From NCBI RefSeq assembly GCF_009496155.1, contig NZ_WIJP01000007.1, positions 1 through 64,000 of the forward strand: a stretch of 64,000 nucleotides of DNA. The letters are read 5' to 3'. The DNA is from Streptococcus mitis (GTDB taxonomy: Bacteria; Bacillota; Bacilli; Lactobacillales; Streptococcaceae). The position numbers were made by a program, and so were the translations under genes. The notes beneath the pieces are model-generated. The model was not told where the DNA came from. It searched no databases and saw only the letters and a program-made list of their open reading frames with translations. This document shows positions 44,654 to 56,262 of the stretch, in pieces. Positions within the stretch are counted from its first letter, which is position 1. Each line of letters begins with the position of its first letter.

Positions 44654-45487
44654 TTACAAAAAATCAAAAAATTTCTTCACATCTTCTACATACCCATGCT
44701 TTTCTATTAAGCTTGCTAATAGTTCCAGATTGTGCCCCTGATAGTTGTCTTCTCTTCGTAGCTCTTCATACATTTCGATAAAGGGAAGTCCCTTGGACTT
44801 GGCCAGTTCTAACTCCGCTTCATAATCATAAGCGACTTTACGAAATAGGATATTTACCAATTCCCCATCTTCAACTTCTATCACGGCATACTGGGCACGG
44901 TGATTTTTTAACGCCTCCCAATTAAAATAGGGCATGCCAATCGACCCTGGATTGATGATTTGTTGCCCTTGACTGCCATAACGAAGCAACTGCTTGTGAA
45001 CATGACCATAGACTGCCACGTCAACTTCATCATCTAGGAGTTTGTCAAATTTCTCTGTATCATTCTCAACTAGCAAGTCACCACCATAGTTCTTATTTGG
45101 CAAATTATGAGAGATAGAAAAGCGTAGCCCCTCAACTTCTTTCTTTTCCAGCAAAGGCAAGCTTCGTAACCAGACAATCGTTGCAGGATCCATTCGCTCC
45201 ATCAAAAACTGGGTCATTCGCATTGATTGGATTTCTTGTGGATGTTCCAAACCATATTCACCATCCAAGGCTTCAAGGACACAATCATCCCAATTGCCTC
45301 GAACACTGGCTGTGATAGGAAGGTCCTTTAACAGAGCGACCAAGTCATTTGCGCCTGGACCAGGAAGAAAAATATCTCCCAGAAGCCAATATTCACTGAC
45401 TCCTTGATTTTTAGCATCTGCAATCACTGCTTCTAGGGCAGTTGTATTGCCATGAATATCTGATAAAATTGCGATTTTATGCTTCAT
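44654..45487 (-). CDS. Calcineurin-like metallophosphoesterase
   Basis: A 277-residue phosphoesterase. Metal ligands are in [15 protein letters not shown] (D8, H10), [15 protein letters not shown] (D), RGNWDDCV (N; usually GNHD, here Trp for His), SHNLPNKNY (H) and YGHVHKQLL (H,H). The group acts on phosphodiesters or phosphoproteins; the substrate is unknown. Overlaps the uvrC end by 11 bp, so the two are translated together. Confidence 0.88.
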   Translation of the reverse strand: MKHKIAILSDIHGNTTALEAVIADAKNQGVSEYWLLGDIFLPGPGANDLVALLKDLPITASVRGNWDDCVLEALDGEYGLEHPQEIQSMRMTQFLMERMDPATIVWLRSLPLLEKKEVEGLRFSISHNLPNKNYGGDLLVENDTEKFDKLLDDEVDVAVYGHVHKQLLRYGSQGQQIINPGSIGMPYFNWEALKNHRAQYAVIEVEDGELVNILFRKVAYDYEAELELAKSKGLPFIEMYEELRREDNYQGHNLELLASLIEKHGYVEDVKKFFDFL

Positions 45488-47324
45488 TGTGGTTTCCTTC
45501 CGTTTGGTAATCTACTTGTTTTTCCGCTACTTGAGCTAATTCCTCTTCTTCCTGCGGGTTCAACTTTCTTTGCACAGCTTCTGCTACTGCTCTTGGTACT
45601 CCAACTTCGACAATCTCATCCACACTGGCTTCCTTGATTTTGGTCAGAGACTTGAAATGCTTCATGAGATTCTGCTTACGTTTAGGCCCCAGACCTTCAA
45701 TCCCATCCAATTGGGATGAAAAGGAATTTTTGGAGCGCAGTTGGCGGTGGAAGGTGATGGCAAAGCGGTGCACCTCATCTTGAATGCGTTGGAGGAGGAA
45801 GAATTCCTTAGAATTGCGAGACAACTCCACCACCTCAAGCGGATTTCCAAAGAGCAATTCATGTGTTTGGTGTTTATCATTCTTTTGCAGACCTGCAATA
45901 GGGATATCCAAGCCCAGTTCCTCTTGAATGACTTGCTTGGCGATATTGACTTGACCCTGTCCTCCATCAATGACAATCAAATCTGGAGGAGTCAAAGCCT
46001 CACGCTGTACTCGACCATAGCGCCTACGAATGACTTCTCTCATACTGGCATAGTCATCTGGCCCAACAACGGTTTTTATCTTGTACTTACGATAATCCTT
46101 CTTACTTGGTTTGCCATTGACAAAGACCACCATAGCCGAAACAGGGCTGGTTCCCATGATATTGGAATTATCGAAGGACTCAATGCGGACTGGGGTTGGG
46201 ATTTGAAGCAAACGTCCTAGATTTTCAATAGCCCCTTGGGTCTTTTCGACAGATTTTTCTAGCAGATTGAACTTCTGCTCCAGACTGACACGTGCATTCT
46301 TTATAGCCAGATTGACCAGTTGTTTTTTCTCTCCACGCTGGGGTTTGAGAATCTTGGTATCCACCAAGGCCTTGACAGCTTCTTCGTCAATATCCTGCGG
46401 AATCAATACTTCGTTGGGAACCAAGTGGGATTTTTCCTGATAAAATTGTCCCACATAGGTTAGAAAATCCTCATCCGGATCATTATAATAAGGGAAAAGA
46501 TTGACATCCCGCTCGATGAGCTTGCCCTGACGGACAAAGAAAACCTGAACACACATCCATCCCTTGTCCACATAGTAGCCAAAGACATCCCGATTTTGGA
46601 GATCCTTAGCCATGACCCGTTGCTTGGTTCGAAGCGTTCCAATAGCCTGAATTAGGTCACGGTATTCCGCTGCACGTTCAAATTCCATAGTCTGGGCTGC
46701 CGTTGCCATCTTTCCCTTGAGGTCATCAATAATTTTGTCATCCTGCCCTTTTAGAAAATCAGAAACCTCCTGAGCCATGGACTTGAAATAGGCCTCATCC
46801 TTCTTACAGATAGTGTGGGCCATGCACTGGCCGATATGGTAGTAAAAACAGACCTTAGACGGTGGATTGGTACACTTGCGAAAAGGGAAAATCCGATCCA
46901 GCAACCGCTTGATTTCATTGGCGGCCCCCACATCTGGATAAGGTCCAAAGTAGAGACCGCCGTCCTTTTTGACCTGACGGGTAATAATCAAACGAGGATA
47001 GCGCTCATTGGTGATTTTGATGAAAGGATAGGACTTGTCATCCTTGAGCATGATATTGTATTTAGGCTTATTTTCCTTGATCAGATTAATTTCTAGGAGA
47101 AGTGCCTCAATATTGGACTCCGTAACGATAAATTCAAAATCCACAATTTCAGATACCAGAGCCTCTGTCTTAGTATCATGACTTCCACGGAAATAGGACC
47201 TCACGCGATTACGCAGATTTTTAGCTTTTCCTACATAGATAATCGTACCGTTTTTATCCTTGTGAATGTAGCAACCAGGGCTGGTCGGCAAGAGCTCTAG
47301 TTTTGATTTAATCAAGTTATTCAT
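45477..47324 (-). CDS. uvrC: Excinuclease ABC subunit C
   Basis: A 615-residue dual endonuclease of nucleotide excision repair. It has the N-terminal GIY-YIG domain ([27 protein letters not shown] without more than standard spacing, about 15-40), a cysteine cluster ([18 protein letters not shown]), the UVR motif that binds UvrB (about 200-235), the RNase H-like endonuclease domain ([10 protein letters not shown]...[10 protein letters not shown]...VIDGGQGQ) and C-terminal helix-hairpin-helix repeats ([16 protein letters not shown]). All parts are complete. It is coupled to the phosphoesterase gene by an 11-bp overlap. Confidence 0.96.
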   Translation of the reverse strand: MNNLIKSKLELLPTSPGCYIHKDKNGTIIYVGKAKNLRNRVRSYFRGSHDTKTEALVSEIVDFEFIVTESNIEALLLEINLIKENKPKYNIMLKDDKSYPFIKITNERYPRLIITRQVKKDGGLYFGPYPDVGAANEIKRLLDRIFPFRKCTNPPSKVCFYYHIGQCMAHTICKKDEAYFKSMAQEVSDFLKGQDDKIIDDLKGKMATAAQTMEFERAAEYRDLIQAIGTLRTKQRVMAKDLQNRDVFGYYVDKGWMCVQVFFVRQGKLIERDVNLFPYYNDPDEDFLTYVGQFYQEKSHLVPNEVLIPQDIDEEAVKALVDTKILKPQRGEKKQLVNLAIKNARVSLEQKFNLLEKSVEKTQGAIENLGRLLQIPTPVRIESFDNSNIMGTSPVSAMVVFVNGKPSKKDYRKYKIKTVVGPDDYASMREVIRRRYGRVQREALTPPDLIVIDGGQGQVNIAKQVIQEELGLDIPIAGLQKNDKHQTHELLFGNPLEVVELSRNSKEFFLLQRIQDEVHRFAITFHRQLRSKNSFSSQLDGIEGLGPKRKQNLMKHFKSLTKIKEASVDEIVEVGVPRAVAEAVQRKLNPQEEEELAQVAEKQVDYQTEGNHNEA

Positions 47325-47362
47325 AGTTCCATTATAGCAAAAAAGTAGGGAAAGATAGTCCC

Positions 47363-48064
47363 CTACTCATTGATCTCATATATTTTTCGGAGGTTTGTAA
47401 CATCTTCTTCCTGGATACCATAAAAGGAACCTGCTGGTTGCATCACAGACTTCTCATCTGTATGATCCAAGCCAATCGCATGCCCCAACTCATGTTCTGC
47501 CGTATGGACAATACGCTCATAGGAATAGCCATAGTTAGGATTGGACAGATAATAGTGATTCAGACGCACCGTTACAGACAAGAATTGACCCGTCAAGAGA
47601 TTGGTCTGACTTTCTGCCTCTCCTGCCACAGGAGTGCCTCCGTCATTCATCTCCGTAGCCATAATATCTGCCTTGCTAGACTCGGTGACAACTTTAAAGT
47701 TAAAAGCACCAGTTTGATTCCAGTTCTGAATCGCTTCTAAATACGCCTCTTGAAATCCTGAATCCATCTGAGGATCTAGGTAAATACGAGCTGAAGCCTG
47801 CGGCCACCTTCCCTCAGAGTGTTGATGGCTATCTGTCTGGTTCAACTTAGGCAGTTGCCCTGTTTTTCCCCATTGGCCGATACTTTGTTGACCAATCTTT
47901 ACTGACCGCTCTGCTTGCTTTAGCGCTCCTTGAAAATCCCCGTTCAGATACCAGAGAAGTCCGAAAGCAAGAGCACATAAGAGCACGGCTATCCAAACTA
48001 GGCGCCAAAACAAACGCCACAAAAAAGAAAAGAAAGCCCCTATCAAACGAAAAATCCAGCGCAT
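47363..48064 (-). CDS. Membrane-anchored matrixin-like zinc metalloprotease
   Basis: A 233-residue protein with an N-terminal arginine/aromatic-rich membrane anchor (about 1-40) and an extracellular metzincin domain. Its zinc-binding motif is [11 protein letters not shown], and the Met-turn follows as VMQP. It looks like the small matrixins of streptococci; substrate unknown. The start at 48064 follows ggtggagagac and gives MRWIFRLIG; the extra upstream codons to 48085 lack a ribosome binding site. It may be processed, with [11 protein letters not shown] as linker. Confidence 0.85.
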   Translation of the reverse strand: MRWIFRLIGAFFSFLWRLFWRLVWIAVLLCALAFGLLWYLNGDFQGALKQAERSVKIGQQSIGQWGKTGQLPKLNQTDSHQHSEGRWPQASARIYLDPQMDSGFQEAYLEAIQNWNQTGAFNFKVVTESSKADIMATEMNDGGTPVAGEAESQTNLLTGQFLSVTVRLNHYYLSNPNYGYSYERIVHTAEHELGHAIGLDHTDEKSVMQPAGSFYGIQEEDVTNLRKIYEINE

Positions 48065-48126
48065 GTCTCTCCACCTTTCTAGCAAATAAAGACTATTTTA
48101 CTAAAATAAGCTGAAAGAAAGCTAAA

Positions 48127-48918
<792 letters not shown>

Positions 48919-48974
48919 CTATTTTCCGATAAGAAAAAGCCGAAACTCGACTTTCTCTCTGTTTATTTCAACGA

Positions 48975-50636
48975 TTATTTTGCTTCCATGACTACTGGTA
49001 AAATAGCTGGACGACGCTTAGTCTGGTCAAAGAGATACTTGGTCAGATTATCACGAACCTTCCCTTTAAGATCTGCCCAGTCAAAGTCATCTCCTTGAAG
49101 ATAGTCTTCTACCGTCTGGTTAATCAATTCTGAACTTTCACGGAGAATATCGCGACTCTTCTTGAGATAAACAAATCCACGCGTGTGAACACGAGCCTTG
49201 GCTACAATTTTCTTCTCACGACGGTTAACGGTGATTGCGACGATGAAAATTCCATCTTCTGACAAGACCTTACGGTCACGAAGAACCACATTACCAACAT
49301 CACCGATGGCATTTCCGTCAATCAAGACATCCCCTGCCGAAACCGCGCCAGCTGGGACAAAGCCCCCATTCTCATAAGCCATGCTGGTTCCCTTTTTAGG
49401 GATGAAAATGCGTTCTGGCAACATCCCAACTGCCATAGCAGCCTTAGCATGAGCATCTAACTCACGGTATTCCCCTTGAATTGGGAAGAGATATTTGGGT
49501 TGCAAGAGATTGATCATCAACTGCAAATCACGCGCATTTCCATGCCCTGACACACGCAAGCTTTGAGTGATCAGTTTGACAACCCCGCCAGCTTGGTAAA
49601 TCATATTTTCCACACGCGCCATAACTGCTTCTTTAGCGATAGACGGAGTGGTTACGATATAAACTAGGTCACCGTCCTTGATTTCCACATAACGGTGGCG
49701 ACCAATCGACATCTTGCGAAGACCGTTGATTGGCTCACCCATACGACCTGTCTCAAGGATAATCAACTCATGGTCTTCAAAACGAGACATATCTTTTGGC
49801 TTAATCAAAAGACTCTCGTTAGCTAGGGACAATTTCTTAAGACGAATAGCAGTGCGGACGATATTTTCAATATCAAATCCTGTCAAGACCACACGACGGC
49901 CTGTTGCATCCGCAGCGTCAAACACCTGCTGGATACGAGAAAGGTTGCTAGCTACCGCCGCAACAATGATACGTCCCTCCCAGTCCGCAATGGTTTGGGT
50001 GATTTCATCCCCAACTTCACTTTCGCTAGCCACTTGAATATTGCTGTCTGCATTGGCTGAGTCACTGAGAAGAGCTAGAACTCCATCACGACCGATTTCT
50101 GCCAAGCGAGCGAAGTCTGTCGCATAGGATTCACTAGCTGTCTGGTCAAATTTGAAGTCACCTGTATAAACGATACTACCCTCAGCCGTCTTCAAGACAA
50201 CACCCAAACTTTCTGGGATAGAGTGGGTCGTACGGAAGAAGGACACCACTGTCCCTCCAAAATCAATCTCCGTATCCTCATCAATGACATGGAAATCATT
50301 GAATTTCTTAACCGTATCATTTCCTTTGACAAAGAGTTTGGCCAACTCAATGGTCAACTCAGAGCCAAATACAGGCACCTTGGCTTCAGCCAAGAGATAA
50401 GGCAGAGCACCAATGGCATCCGCATGACCGTGGGTCAAGAAGACCCCAGCGATACGGTCGCTATTTTCAAAAAGGTAGTCCATGTTTGGAATAACGACGT
50501 CCACCCCTAGTTGTTCATTTTCAGGATATTTCAGACCTGCATCCAAAACGAAAATAGACCCATCGATTTCAGCGATATACATATTTTTCCCATTTTCACG
50601 CACACCACCAAGTGTTGTTAAACTGATATTACTCAT
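48975..50636 (-). CDS. rnjB: Ribonuclease J2
   Basis: A 553-residue beta-CASP metallo-beta-lactamase RNase. The metal motif that is HxHxDH in RNase J1 reads HGHADAIGALPY: the second Asp-His pair is replaced by Asp-Ala-Ile, the hallmark of RNase J2, which has weak activity and works in a complex with J1. Other motifs (TGDFKFDQT, SGHGNARDLQ) are kept. The C-terminal domain (about 450-553) is complete. In Streptococcus both J proteins are important for mRNA turnover. Confidence 0.92.
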   Translation of the reverse strand: MSNISLTTLGGVRENGKNMYIAEIDGSIFVLDAGLKYPENEQLGVDVVIPNMDYLFENSDRIAGVFLTHGHADAIGALPYLLAEAKVPVFGSELTIELAKLFVKGNDTVKKFNDFHVIDEDTEIDFGGTVVSFFRTTHSIPESLGVVLKTAEGSIVYTGDFKFDQTASESYATDFARLAEIGRDGVLALLSDSANADSNIQVASESEVGDEITQTIADWEGRIIVAAVASNLSRIQQVFDAADATGRRVVLTGFDIENIVRTAIRLKKLSLANESLLIKPKDMSRFEDHELIILETGRMGEPINGLRKMSIGRHRYVEIKDGDLVYIVTTPSIAKEAVMARVENMIYQAGGVVKLITQSLRVSGHGNARDLQLMINLLQPKYLFPIQGEYRELDAHAKAAMAVGMLPERIFIPKKGTSMAYENGGFVPAGAVSAGDVLIDGNAIGDVGNVVLRDRKVLSEDGIFIVAITVNRREKKIVAKARVHTRGFVYLKKSRDILRESSELINQTVEDYLQGDDFDWADLKGKVRDNLTKYLFDQTKRRPAILPVVMEAK

Positions 50637-50774
50637 TTTTCCTCCGAAAGCTTAATTTATCTTGATTATAGGGTTGCTTACCCTCTTATTCTAAAAGCAC
50701 TATTACTTTTAGCCGAATCTTTTCCTACCATTATACCATTTTTTTGATGATTTTCAAAATGAAGATTTGTTTTC

Positions 50775-50800
50775 AAAAAAGAGCTGGTTTCCCAACTCTT
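50775..50800 (-). terminator. Terminator of recJ
   Basis: Minus strand stem aagagttgg-gaaa-ccagctctt with a TTTTTT tail. Confidence 0.85.
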
Positions 50801-50809
50801 TCCTATCTG

Positions 50810-53044
50810 CTATTCTTTTTCCATTAAAAAGTCATAAATTTCTTGCACGGTACCCAGCGCCATCATTTCTTGGTCTTTGACGGTTTGTTTAAGATTTTGG
50901 TAAATCTGACTTTCTCCTATCTCCCGCTTTGGTGCCTCTTTATTCACTGTCATGACCCCATCTTTGATGGTCACAAAGCCTAGTTCTTCAAATACTTGAA
51001 TCATCTTGACCAGCAAAATTTGTTGAATATTAAGATAAGTGGCCAAATCTTTCAGCTTATAGCGAATATCAAACTCTGGGAACTGGTAGATGATCTTGTA
51101 CAATTTGGCAAATTGCTCTCTAGTCCCATACCCTGTCAGATAGTAGGCCTTGTCAATGTCATTTTTGAAATAAACAGCAGAAAAATTCTGTTCCTGAAAA
51201 ATAGTCTTCAGCTGAGTAATATCCTCAGGAATGGTTTTTACAACAACTGCGTCACTAGCTACTAAATCTGGTAATTCTCCAGAAAAGTCCAAGACTGGAA
51301 CCCCTTCTGGCAAGACTGCATTTTTCCCACGGATGTTAAAAAGTTGAACACCCTCCACCCGCGCATCCACCATCATCAACTGGAGGGCAGTTTGACCATT
51401 CCATTGATTGACAGACAATTTGACTGCCAGCTCTAGATTCTTGGTTTGAGAAAACTCTGTTGCCCATCTTCCTTGGCCAAAAGCTACCACTTCAAAACTA
51501 GCTTCACCCTTAGAGATTTTCAGCTTGAGATGGGCATTGCCTGCCCCCATGGTACGGGCACTTTCGACCTGAAAATCCTTGATATAAAAGACAGGTTTCT
51601 GATTGTCCATGCCAAAGGGAGCTAAACGTTCAAAACTTTTAACTGTTTCAAGACTCAAAACCTCCAAATCCAGTTCTTCATCTAGATTTAGCTTGTTCTT
51701 GCCAACAGCATCTGCACCTTTTTCACGGACATAGTTTTCCAAGACATGAGATAAATCTGAGAGTTTCTCAACTTCCAGCGTCATACCCGCTGCACCCGCA
51801 TGACCTCCAAAGGCGATGAAGAGGTCTCGATGAGGATCCAGAGCCTCAAAAATATCCACTGCTTCCACACTACGAGCACTACCCTTGGCACGACCGTCTT
51901 CTATATTAAGAACAATGACTGTCTGCCCCAATTCTTCCAACAAACGACCAGCTACGATTCCTAGAACCCCGGGATTCCAGCCTTCCTTAGCCAAGACTTG
52001 GACTTTCTTCTCAGGATCCACCATGGTCTTGGCTTCTTCATAGATAGACTGGACGATTTCCTTGCGCTCTTCGTTTTTCTGATGAATCATAAGGGCAATC
52101 TCGTGCGCTTCCTCGTCATCAAAACCAGTCAGCAAATCAATGGCTGGATTAGGATCATCCAAGCGACCCAAGGCATTCAAACGGGGGGCAATCTGGAAAC
52201 CAACCGTTTCTTCTGTTACTTCGTTGGCGGCAATCCCAGCCATATCCATCATTTCTTGTAGACCAATGCGCTGAGTGTGCCCCAACATTTCCAGACCATA
52301 CTGAACCAAGATACGGTTCTCATCTGTCAAACTCACCATATCTGCAATGGTACCAATAGCGACCAAATCAAGCAATTCCACTTGTACTTCTTCTAAAAGG
52401 GCACAAGCCAACTTGAAGGCCACTCCGCAACCAGCCAAATATTTGAAAGGATAATCCGCATCCGGATGTTCAGGATGGACGATCGCATAGGCATCTGGCA
52501 AGGTTTCAGGCATGGAATGGTGGTCAGTCACAATGACATCTACCCCCATAGACTGGGCCAGTTCAATCGCCTCGTGACCAGCAACCCCATTATCCACCGT
52601 CACGATCAAGGAAATTCCTTCTTGCTCGATAAAATATTTGTAAACACTGGCATTAGGTCCATAGCCATCAGTAAAACGATTAGGCAAGTAAACACGGCAC
52701 TCAGCACCAAGCTGTTCCAAACTTTCCTTCACAATAGAAGCCGAAGTCATGCCATCCGCATCGTAGTCTCCATAGATGAGAATATTTTCCCCTTCTTCAA
52801 TGGCCTGACGAATCCGTTCCACTGCCTTATCCATATCATGGAGCAGATAAGGATTATGCAAGTCCTCCAAGGAAGGTTCTAAAAACTTCTTCAGACTTTC
52901 TTGGTCCTGAATCCCTCTCTCAAACAATAACCGAGCCACCTCAGGACCCAGTCCAGCCTTCTTGGCTATCTTTGTAAAATCCGCATCTTCTACCTGCGGG
53001 GCAAACTGCCATTCATAAGTAGGTGTTATCAAAAAGACATCCAC
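50810..53044 (-). CDS. recJ: Single-stranded-DNA exonuclease RecJ
   Basis: A 744-residue DHH/DHHA1 5'-3' exonuclease for recombination and repair. Motifs are LIYGDYDADGMTSASIV (DxD), VTVDNGVAG, VTDHHSMPE (DHH), DMVSLTDENR and AFGGHAGAAG (DHHA1). The C-terminal extension beyond about 560 (with FNIRGKNAVLP and a winged-helix-like TYLNIQQILLVKMIQ) is typical of Gram-positive RecJ. The ATG at 53044 overlaps a purine-rich region; a TTG four codons further in (giving ITPTYEWQF) is an equally good start. A terminator lies after the gene. Confidence 0.93.
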   Translation of the reverse strand: MDVFLITPTYEWQFAPQVEDADFTKIAKKAGLGPEVARLLFERGIQDQESLKKFLEPSLEDLHNPYLLHDMDKAVERIRQAIEEGENILIYGDYDADGMTSASIVKESLEQLGAECRVYLPNRFTDGYGPNASVYKYFIEQEGISLIVTVDNGVAGHEAIELAQSMGVDVIVTDHHSMPETLPDAYAIVHPEHPDADYPFKYLAGCGVAFKLACALLEEVQVELLDLVAIGTIADMVSLTDENRILVQYGLEMLGHTQRIGLQEMMDMAGIAANEVTEETVGFQIAPRLNALGRLDDPNPAIDLLTGFDDEEAHEIALMIHQKNEERKEIVQSIYEEAKTMVDPEKKVQVLAKEGWNPGVLGIVAGRLLEELGQTVIVLNIEDGRAKGSARSVEAVDIFEALDPHRDLFIAFGGHAGAAGMTLEVEKLSDLSHVLENYVREKGADAVGKNKLNLDEELDLEVLSLETVKSFERLAPFGMDNQKPVFYIKDFQVESARTMGAGNAHLKLKISKGEASFEVVAFGQGRWATEFSQTKNLELAVKLSVNQWNGQTALQLMMVDARVEGVQLFNIRGKNAVLPEGVPVLDFSGELPDLVASDAVVVKTIPEDITQLKTIFQEQNFSAVYFKNDIDKAYYLTGYGTREQFAKLYKIIYQFPEFDIRYKLKDLATYLNIQQILLVKMIQVFEELGFVTIKDGVMTVNKEAPKREIGESQIYQNLKQTVKDQEMMALGTVQEIYDFLMEKE

Positions 53045-53145
53045 TCTTTCTAAGAATTCTATTGCTTCATTATAACACGATTTAGGCTTTTTCTCTATCT
53101 GGATTGCTTTTTTATAAAATTTTAGTGAATTTTTTCAGATATGAT

Positions 53146-53174
53146 TTGACAAGACAAATCTTTTGGTGTAGAAT
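53146..53174 (+). promoter_or_regulatory. Promoter of the amino acid ABC operon
   Basis: TTGACA (53146-53151), 17 bp, TAGAAT (53169-53174), upstream of the first gene, aaaggagattcctt preceding its ATG. Confidence 0.8.
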
Positions 53175-53208
53175 CATGTTATAAAATCTAACACAAAGGA
53201 GATTCCTT

Positions 53209-53967
53209 ATGGCTTTAGTAGAATTTGAACACGTCGAAAAATATTACGGAGACTATCACGCACTCCGCGACATCAATCTCCGTTTTGAAAAAGGACAAGT
53301 CGTTGTCCTCCTAGGCCCTTCTGGTTCAGGGAAGTCCACTCTTATCCGTACCATCAATGGTTTGGAGGCTGTTGATAAAGGAAGTCTTCTAGTCAATGGT
53401 CACCAAGTTGCTGGTGCCAGCCAGAAAGATTTGGTGCCTCTTCGTAAGGAAGTCGGCATGGTTTTCCAACATTTTAATCTCTATCCGCATAAAACAGTGT
53501 TAGAAAACGTAACACTCGCACCCATAAAAGTTCTAGGAATTGATAAAAAAGAAGCTGAAAAAACAGCTCAAAAATATCTTGAATTTGTAAATATGTGGGA
53601 CAAGAAAGATTCATATCCAGCCATGCTATCTGGTGGACAAAAACAACGGATTGCCATCGCGCGTGGACTCGCTATGCATCCGGAACTCCTCCTCTTTGAT
53701 GAGCCAACATCTGCCCTTGACCCTGAAACCATCGGTGATGTTCTGGCAGTTATGCAAAAATTAGCCCACGATGGTATGAATATGATTGTCGTTACCCATG
53801 AAATGGGCTTCGCCCGTGAAGTTGCTGACCGCATCATCTTTATGGCTGACGGAGAAGTTTTGGTGGATACAACAGATGTTGATGACTTTTTCGACAACCC
53901 AAGCGAACCTCGTGCCCAACAATTCCTCAGCAAAATCATCAACCACGAAAGTGACAAAGTCAAATAA
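53209..53967 (+). CDS. Polar amino acid ABC transporter ATP-binding protein (GlnQ type)
   Basis: A 252-residue ATPase: Walker A GPSGSGKSTLIR (about 38-49), Q-loop MVFQHFNLYPHKT, signature LSGGQKQRIAIARGLA and Walker B LLLFDEPTSALDPE, followed by the H-loop VTHEMGFA. It powers a polar amino acid importer with the binding protein and two permeases directly downstream. Spacing to the next gene is 10 bp with its own aaggagg. Confidence 0.95.
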   Translation: MALVEFEHVEKYYGDYHALRDINLRFEKGQVVVLLGPSGSGKSTLIRTINGLEAVDKGSLLVNGHQVAGASQKDLVPLRKEVGMVFQHFNLYPHKTVLENVTLAPIKVLGIDKKEAEKTAQKYLEFVNMWDKKDSYPAMLSGGQKQRIAIARGLAMHPELLLFDEPTSALDPETIGDVLAVMQKLAHDGMNMIVVTHEMGFAREVADRIIFMADGEVLVDTTDVDDFFDNPSEPRAQQFLSKIINHESDKVK

Positions 53968-53977
53968 GGAGGCGCCT

Positions 53978-54772
53978 ATGAAAAAGAAATTCTTTTTATC
54001 CGCATTATTGATTAGCCTTTTCAGCCTTACTGCTACAAAACCAGTTCAGGCTGATACCAGTGTCGCAGACATTCAAAAGAGAGGCGAGTTAGTTGTCGGT
54101 GTCAAACAAGACGTTCCCAATTTCGGCTATAAGGATCCTAAGACTGGGACCTATTCTGGTATCGAAACCGACTTGGCCAAGATGGTAGCTGATGAGCTCA
54201 AGGTCAAGATTCGCTATGTGCCTGTTACAGCGCAAACTCGCGGACCACTTCTAGACAATGAACAGGTCGACATGGATATCGCGACCTTTACCATCACAGA
54301 CGAACGCAAAAAACTCTACAACTTTACCAGCCCTTACTACACCGATGCTTCTGGCTTTTTGGTCAATAAGTCTGCCAAAATCAAAAGCATTGAGGACCTA
54401 AACGGCAAAACCATCGGTGTTGCCCAAGGTTCCATCACCCAACGCCTAATTACTGAACTGGGTAAAAAGAAAGGCTTGACCTTTAAATTCGTCGAACTTG
54501 GTTCCTACCCAGAATTGATTACTTCCCTACACGCTCATCGTATCGATGCCTTTTCCGTTGACCGTTCTATCCTATCTGGCTACATCAGTAAACGAACAGA
54601 ACTACTAGATGATAGTTTCAAGCCATCTGACTACGGTATCGTTACTAAGAAATCAAATACAGAGCTCAACGACTATCTTGATAACTTGGTCACTAAATGG
54701 AGCAAGGATGGTAGTTTGCAGAAACTTTATGACCGTTACAAGCTCAAACCATCTAGCCATACTGCAGATTAA
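53978..54772 (+). CDS. Polar amino acid ABC transporter substrate-binding protein
   Basis: A 264-residue secreted binding protein with a Sec signal peptide (about 1-27, ending VQADTS) and a family 3 SBP fold (RGELVVGVKQDVPNFGYKDPKTG, ETDLAKMVADELK). No lipobox Cys is present, so it may remain anchored by its signal segment or be released. Aspartate/glutamate-type ligand residues (R/D pockets, as in VTAQTRGPLLDNEQVDMDI) hint at an acidic amino acid or glutamine; unproven. The start at 53978 follows aaggaggcgcct. Confidence 0.9.
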   Translation: MKKKFFLSALLISLFSLTATKPVQADTSVADIQKRGELVVGVKQDVPNFGYKDPKTGTYSGIETDLAKMVADELKVKIRYVPVTAQTRGPLLDNEQVDMDIATFTITDERKKLYNFTSPYYTDASGFLVNKSAKIKSIEDLNGKTIGVAQGSITQRLITELGKKKGLTFKFVELGSYPELITSLHAHRIDAFSVDRSILSGYISKRTELLDDSFKPSDYGIVTKKSNTELNDYLDNLVTKWSKDGSLQKLYDRYKLKPSSHTAD

Positions 54773-54784
54773 GGAGGACACCCC

Positions 54785-55462
54785 ATGACAGATTTATCAT
54801 CTTGGACATCCTATTTTCAGGATTTTGGACAATTTTTCAATGGTTTCCTCTTCACTCTTGCCCTAGCGATTGGATCCTTTATCCTCGCCATGGTCTTAGG
54901 AATCTTCTTTGGTGCCATGTCAACCAGTAAACGTCCAATTTTACGCATTTTAGCTCGCATCTTTGTCGAATTTTACCAAAACACTCCCCTCTTGGTGCAG
55001 TTTGTTATCGTCTTTTATGGCCTACCTCTTATCAGTGACCATATCATCATGATTCCGATTTATTGGACAGCTGTACTCTGCGTGGGACTCTATCACGGTG
55101 CCTATATCGCTGAGGTTATTCGTTCAGGGATTCAGTCGATTCCTAGTGGTCAGATGGAGGCCGCCTTGTCGCAAGGTTTTACCTATATCAGTGCCATGCG
55201 CTTGATTATCTTGCCTCAGGCCTTTCGTATCATTCTCCCTCCTTTGACCAACCAAATCGTCAACCTCATCAAGAACACCTCGACAGTCGCTATCATCTCT
55301 GGAGTGGACCTGATGTTTGTGACCAAGTCTTGGTCGGCTCTTAACGGAAACTACATTCCAGCATTTTTAGGTGCTGCCCTGCTCTACTTCTCTCTCTGCT
55401 TCCCTGTTGCCCAGTTTGGTCGCAAGATGGAGCAAGCCAACAAAAAAGCCTATTCACTTTAG
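54785..55462 (+). CDS. Amino acid ABC transporter permease 1
   Basis: A 225-residue HisM-family permease with about five helices and the EAA loop (QMEAALSQGFTYISAMRLIILPQAFR, about 125-150) that docks the ATPase. First of the permease pair; it starts 12 bp after the binding-protein gene, with aaggagg. Confidence 0.92.
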   Translation: MTDLSSWTSYFQDFGQFFNGFLFTLALAIGSFILAMVLGIFFGAMSTSKRPILRILARIFVEFYQNTPLLVQFVIVFYGLPLISDHIIMIPIYWTAVLCVGLYHGAYIAEVIRSGIQSIPSGQMEAALSQGFTYISAMRLIILPQAFRIILPPLTNQIVNLIKNTSTVAIISGVDLMFVTKSWSALNGNYIPAFLGAALLYFSLCFPVAQFGRKMEQANKKAYSL

Positions 55463-55471
55463 GAGGTTACT

Positions 55472-56131
55472 ATGGAATCCATTTTAGAAGTTTTAACCCC
55501 AGATAACCTAGTCTTTATCTTTAAAGGATTTGGCTTGACCCTCTATATTTCTCTGATTGCAATCATCCTCTCTACCCTTATCGGTACGGTGCTAGCTGTC
55601 ATGAGAAATGGGAAAAATCCTGTCTTGCGCATCATCTCCAGCATTTACATCGAGTTTGTGCGTAACGTTCCCAACCTTCTCTGGATTTTTACTATCTTTT
55701 TAGTTTTCAAAATGAAATCCACACCAGCAGGTATTACTGCCTTTACCCTCTTTACATCAGCAGCCTTAGCTGAGATTATTCGAGGTGGTCTCAATGCCGT
55801 AGACAAGGGACAATACGAAGCAGGAATGTCACAGGGCTTCACCTCAGCCCAAATCCTCTACCACATCATTCTCCCACAAGCTATTCGCAAAATGTTGCCA
55901 GCCATTATTTCCCAGTTTGTTACCGTGATTAAGGATACCAGTCTTCTCTACTCAGTTATCGCCCTGCAAGAACTCTTTGGAGCCAGCCAAATTCTCATGG
56001 GCCGTTATTTCGAACCAGAACAGGTCTTCAGTCTTTATATCCTGATTGCCCTCATCTACTTCAGCTTCAACCTAGCCATTTCTAGCCTGTCTCATATGCT
56101 AGCCAAACGCTGGCAACAAGCTGCAGAATAA
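55472..56131 (+). CDS. Amino acid ABC transporter permease 2
   Basis: A 219-residue HisM-family permease, sister of the preceding one, with EAA loop GQYEAGMSQGFTSAQILYHIILPQA (in two adjoining parts). It ends the four-gene operon and is followed by a terminator. Confidence 0.92.
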   Translation: MESILEVLTPDNLVFIFKGFGLTLYISLIAIILSTLIGTVLAVMRNGKNPVLRIISSIYIEFVRNVPNLLWIFTIFLVFKMKSTPAGITAFTLFTSAALAEIIRGGLNAVDKGQYEAGMSQGFTSAQILYHIILPQAIRKMLPAIISQFVTVIKDTSLLYSVIALQELFGASQILMGRYFEPEQVFSLYILIALIYFSFNLAISSLSHMLAKRWQQAAE

Positions 56132-56137
56132 ACAGCC

Positions 56138-56167
56138 ACTCTCCAGTTAAATTGGAGAGTTTTTTTA
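56138..56167 (+). terminator. Terminator of the amino acid ABC operon
   Basis: Stem actctcca (56138-56145) and tggagagt (56153-56160) followed by TTTTTTT. Confidence 0.9.
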
Positions 56168-56195
56168 ATGAGAGTAAACATTTATAGACTTCAAT

Positions 56196-56224
56196 TTGAC
56201 ACCATACTTTTTCTATGATAAAAT
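56196..56224 (+). promoter_or_regulatory. Promoter of the NOX-type gene
   Basis: TTGACA (56196-56201), 17 bp, TAAAAT (56219-56224). It excludes a start codon at 56215, which would lie in the -10 region. Confidence 0.8.
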
Positions 56225-56262
56225 GTAACAAATTTATTTACAACAAATCAAATCTAAATGAA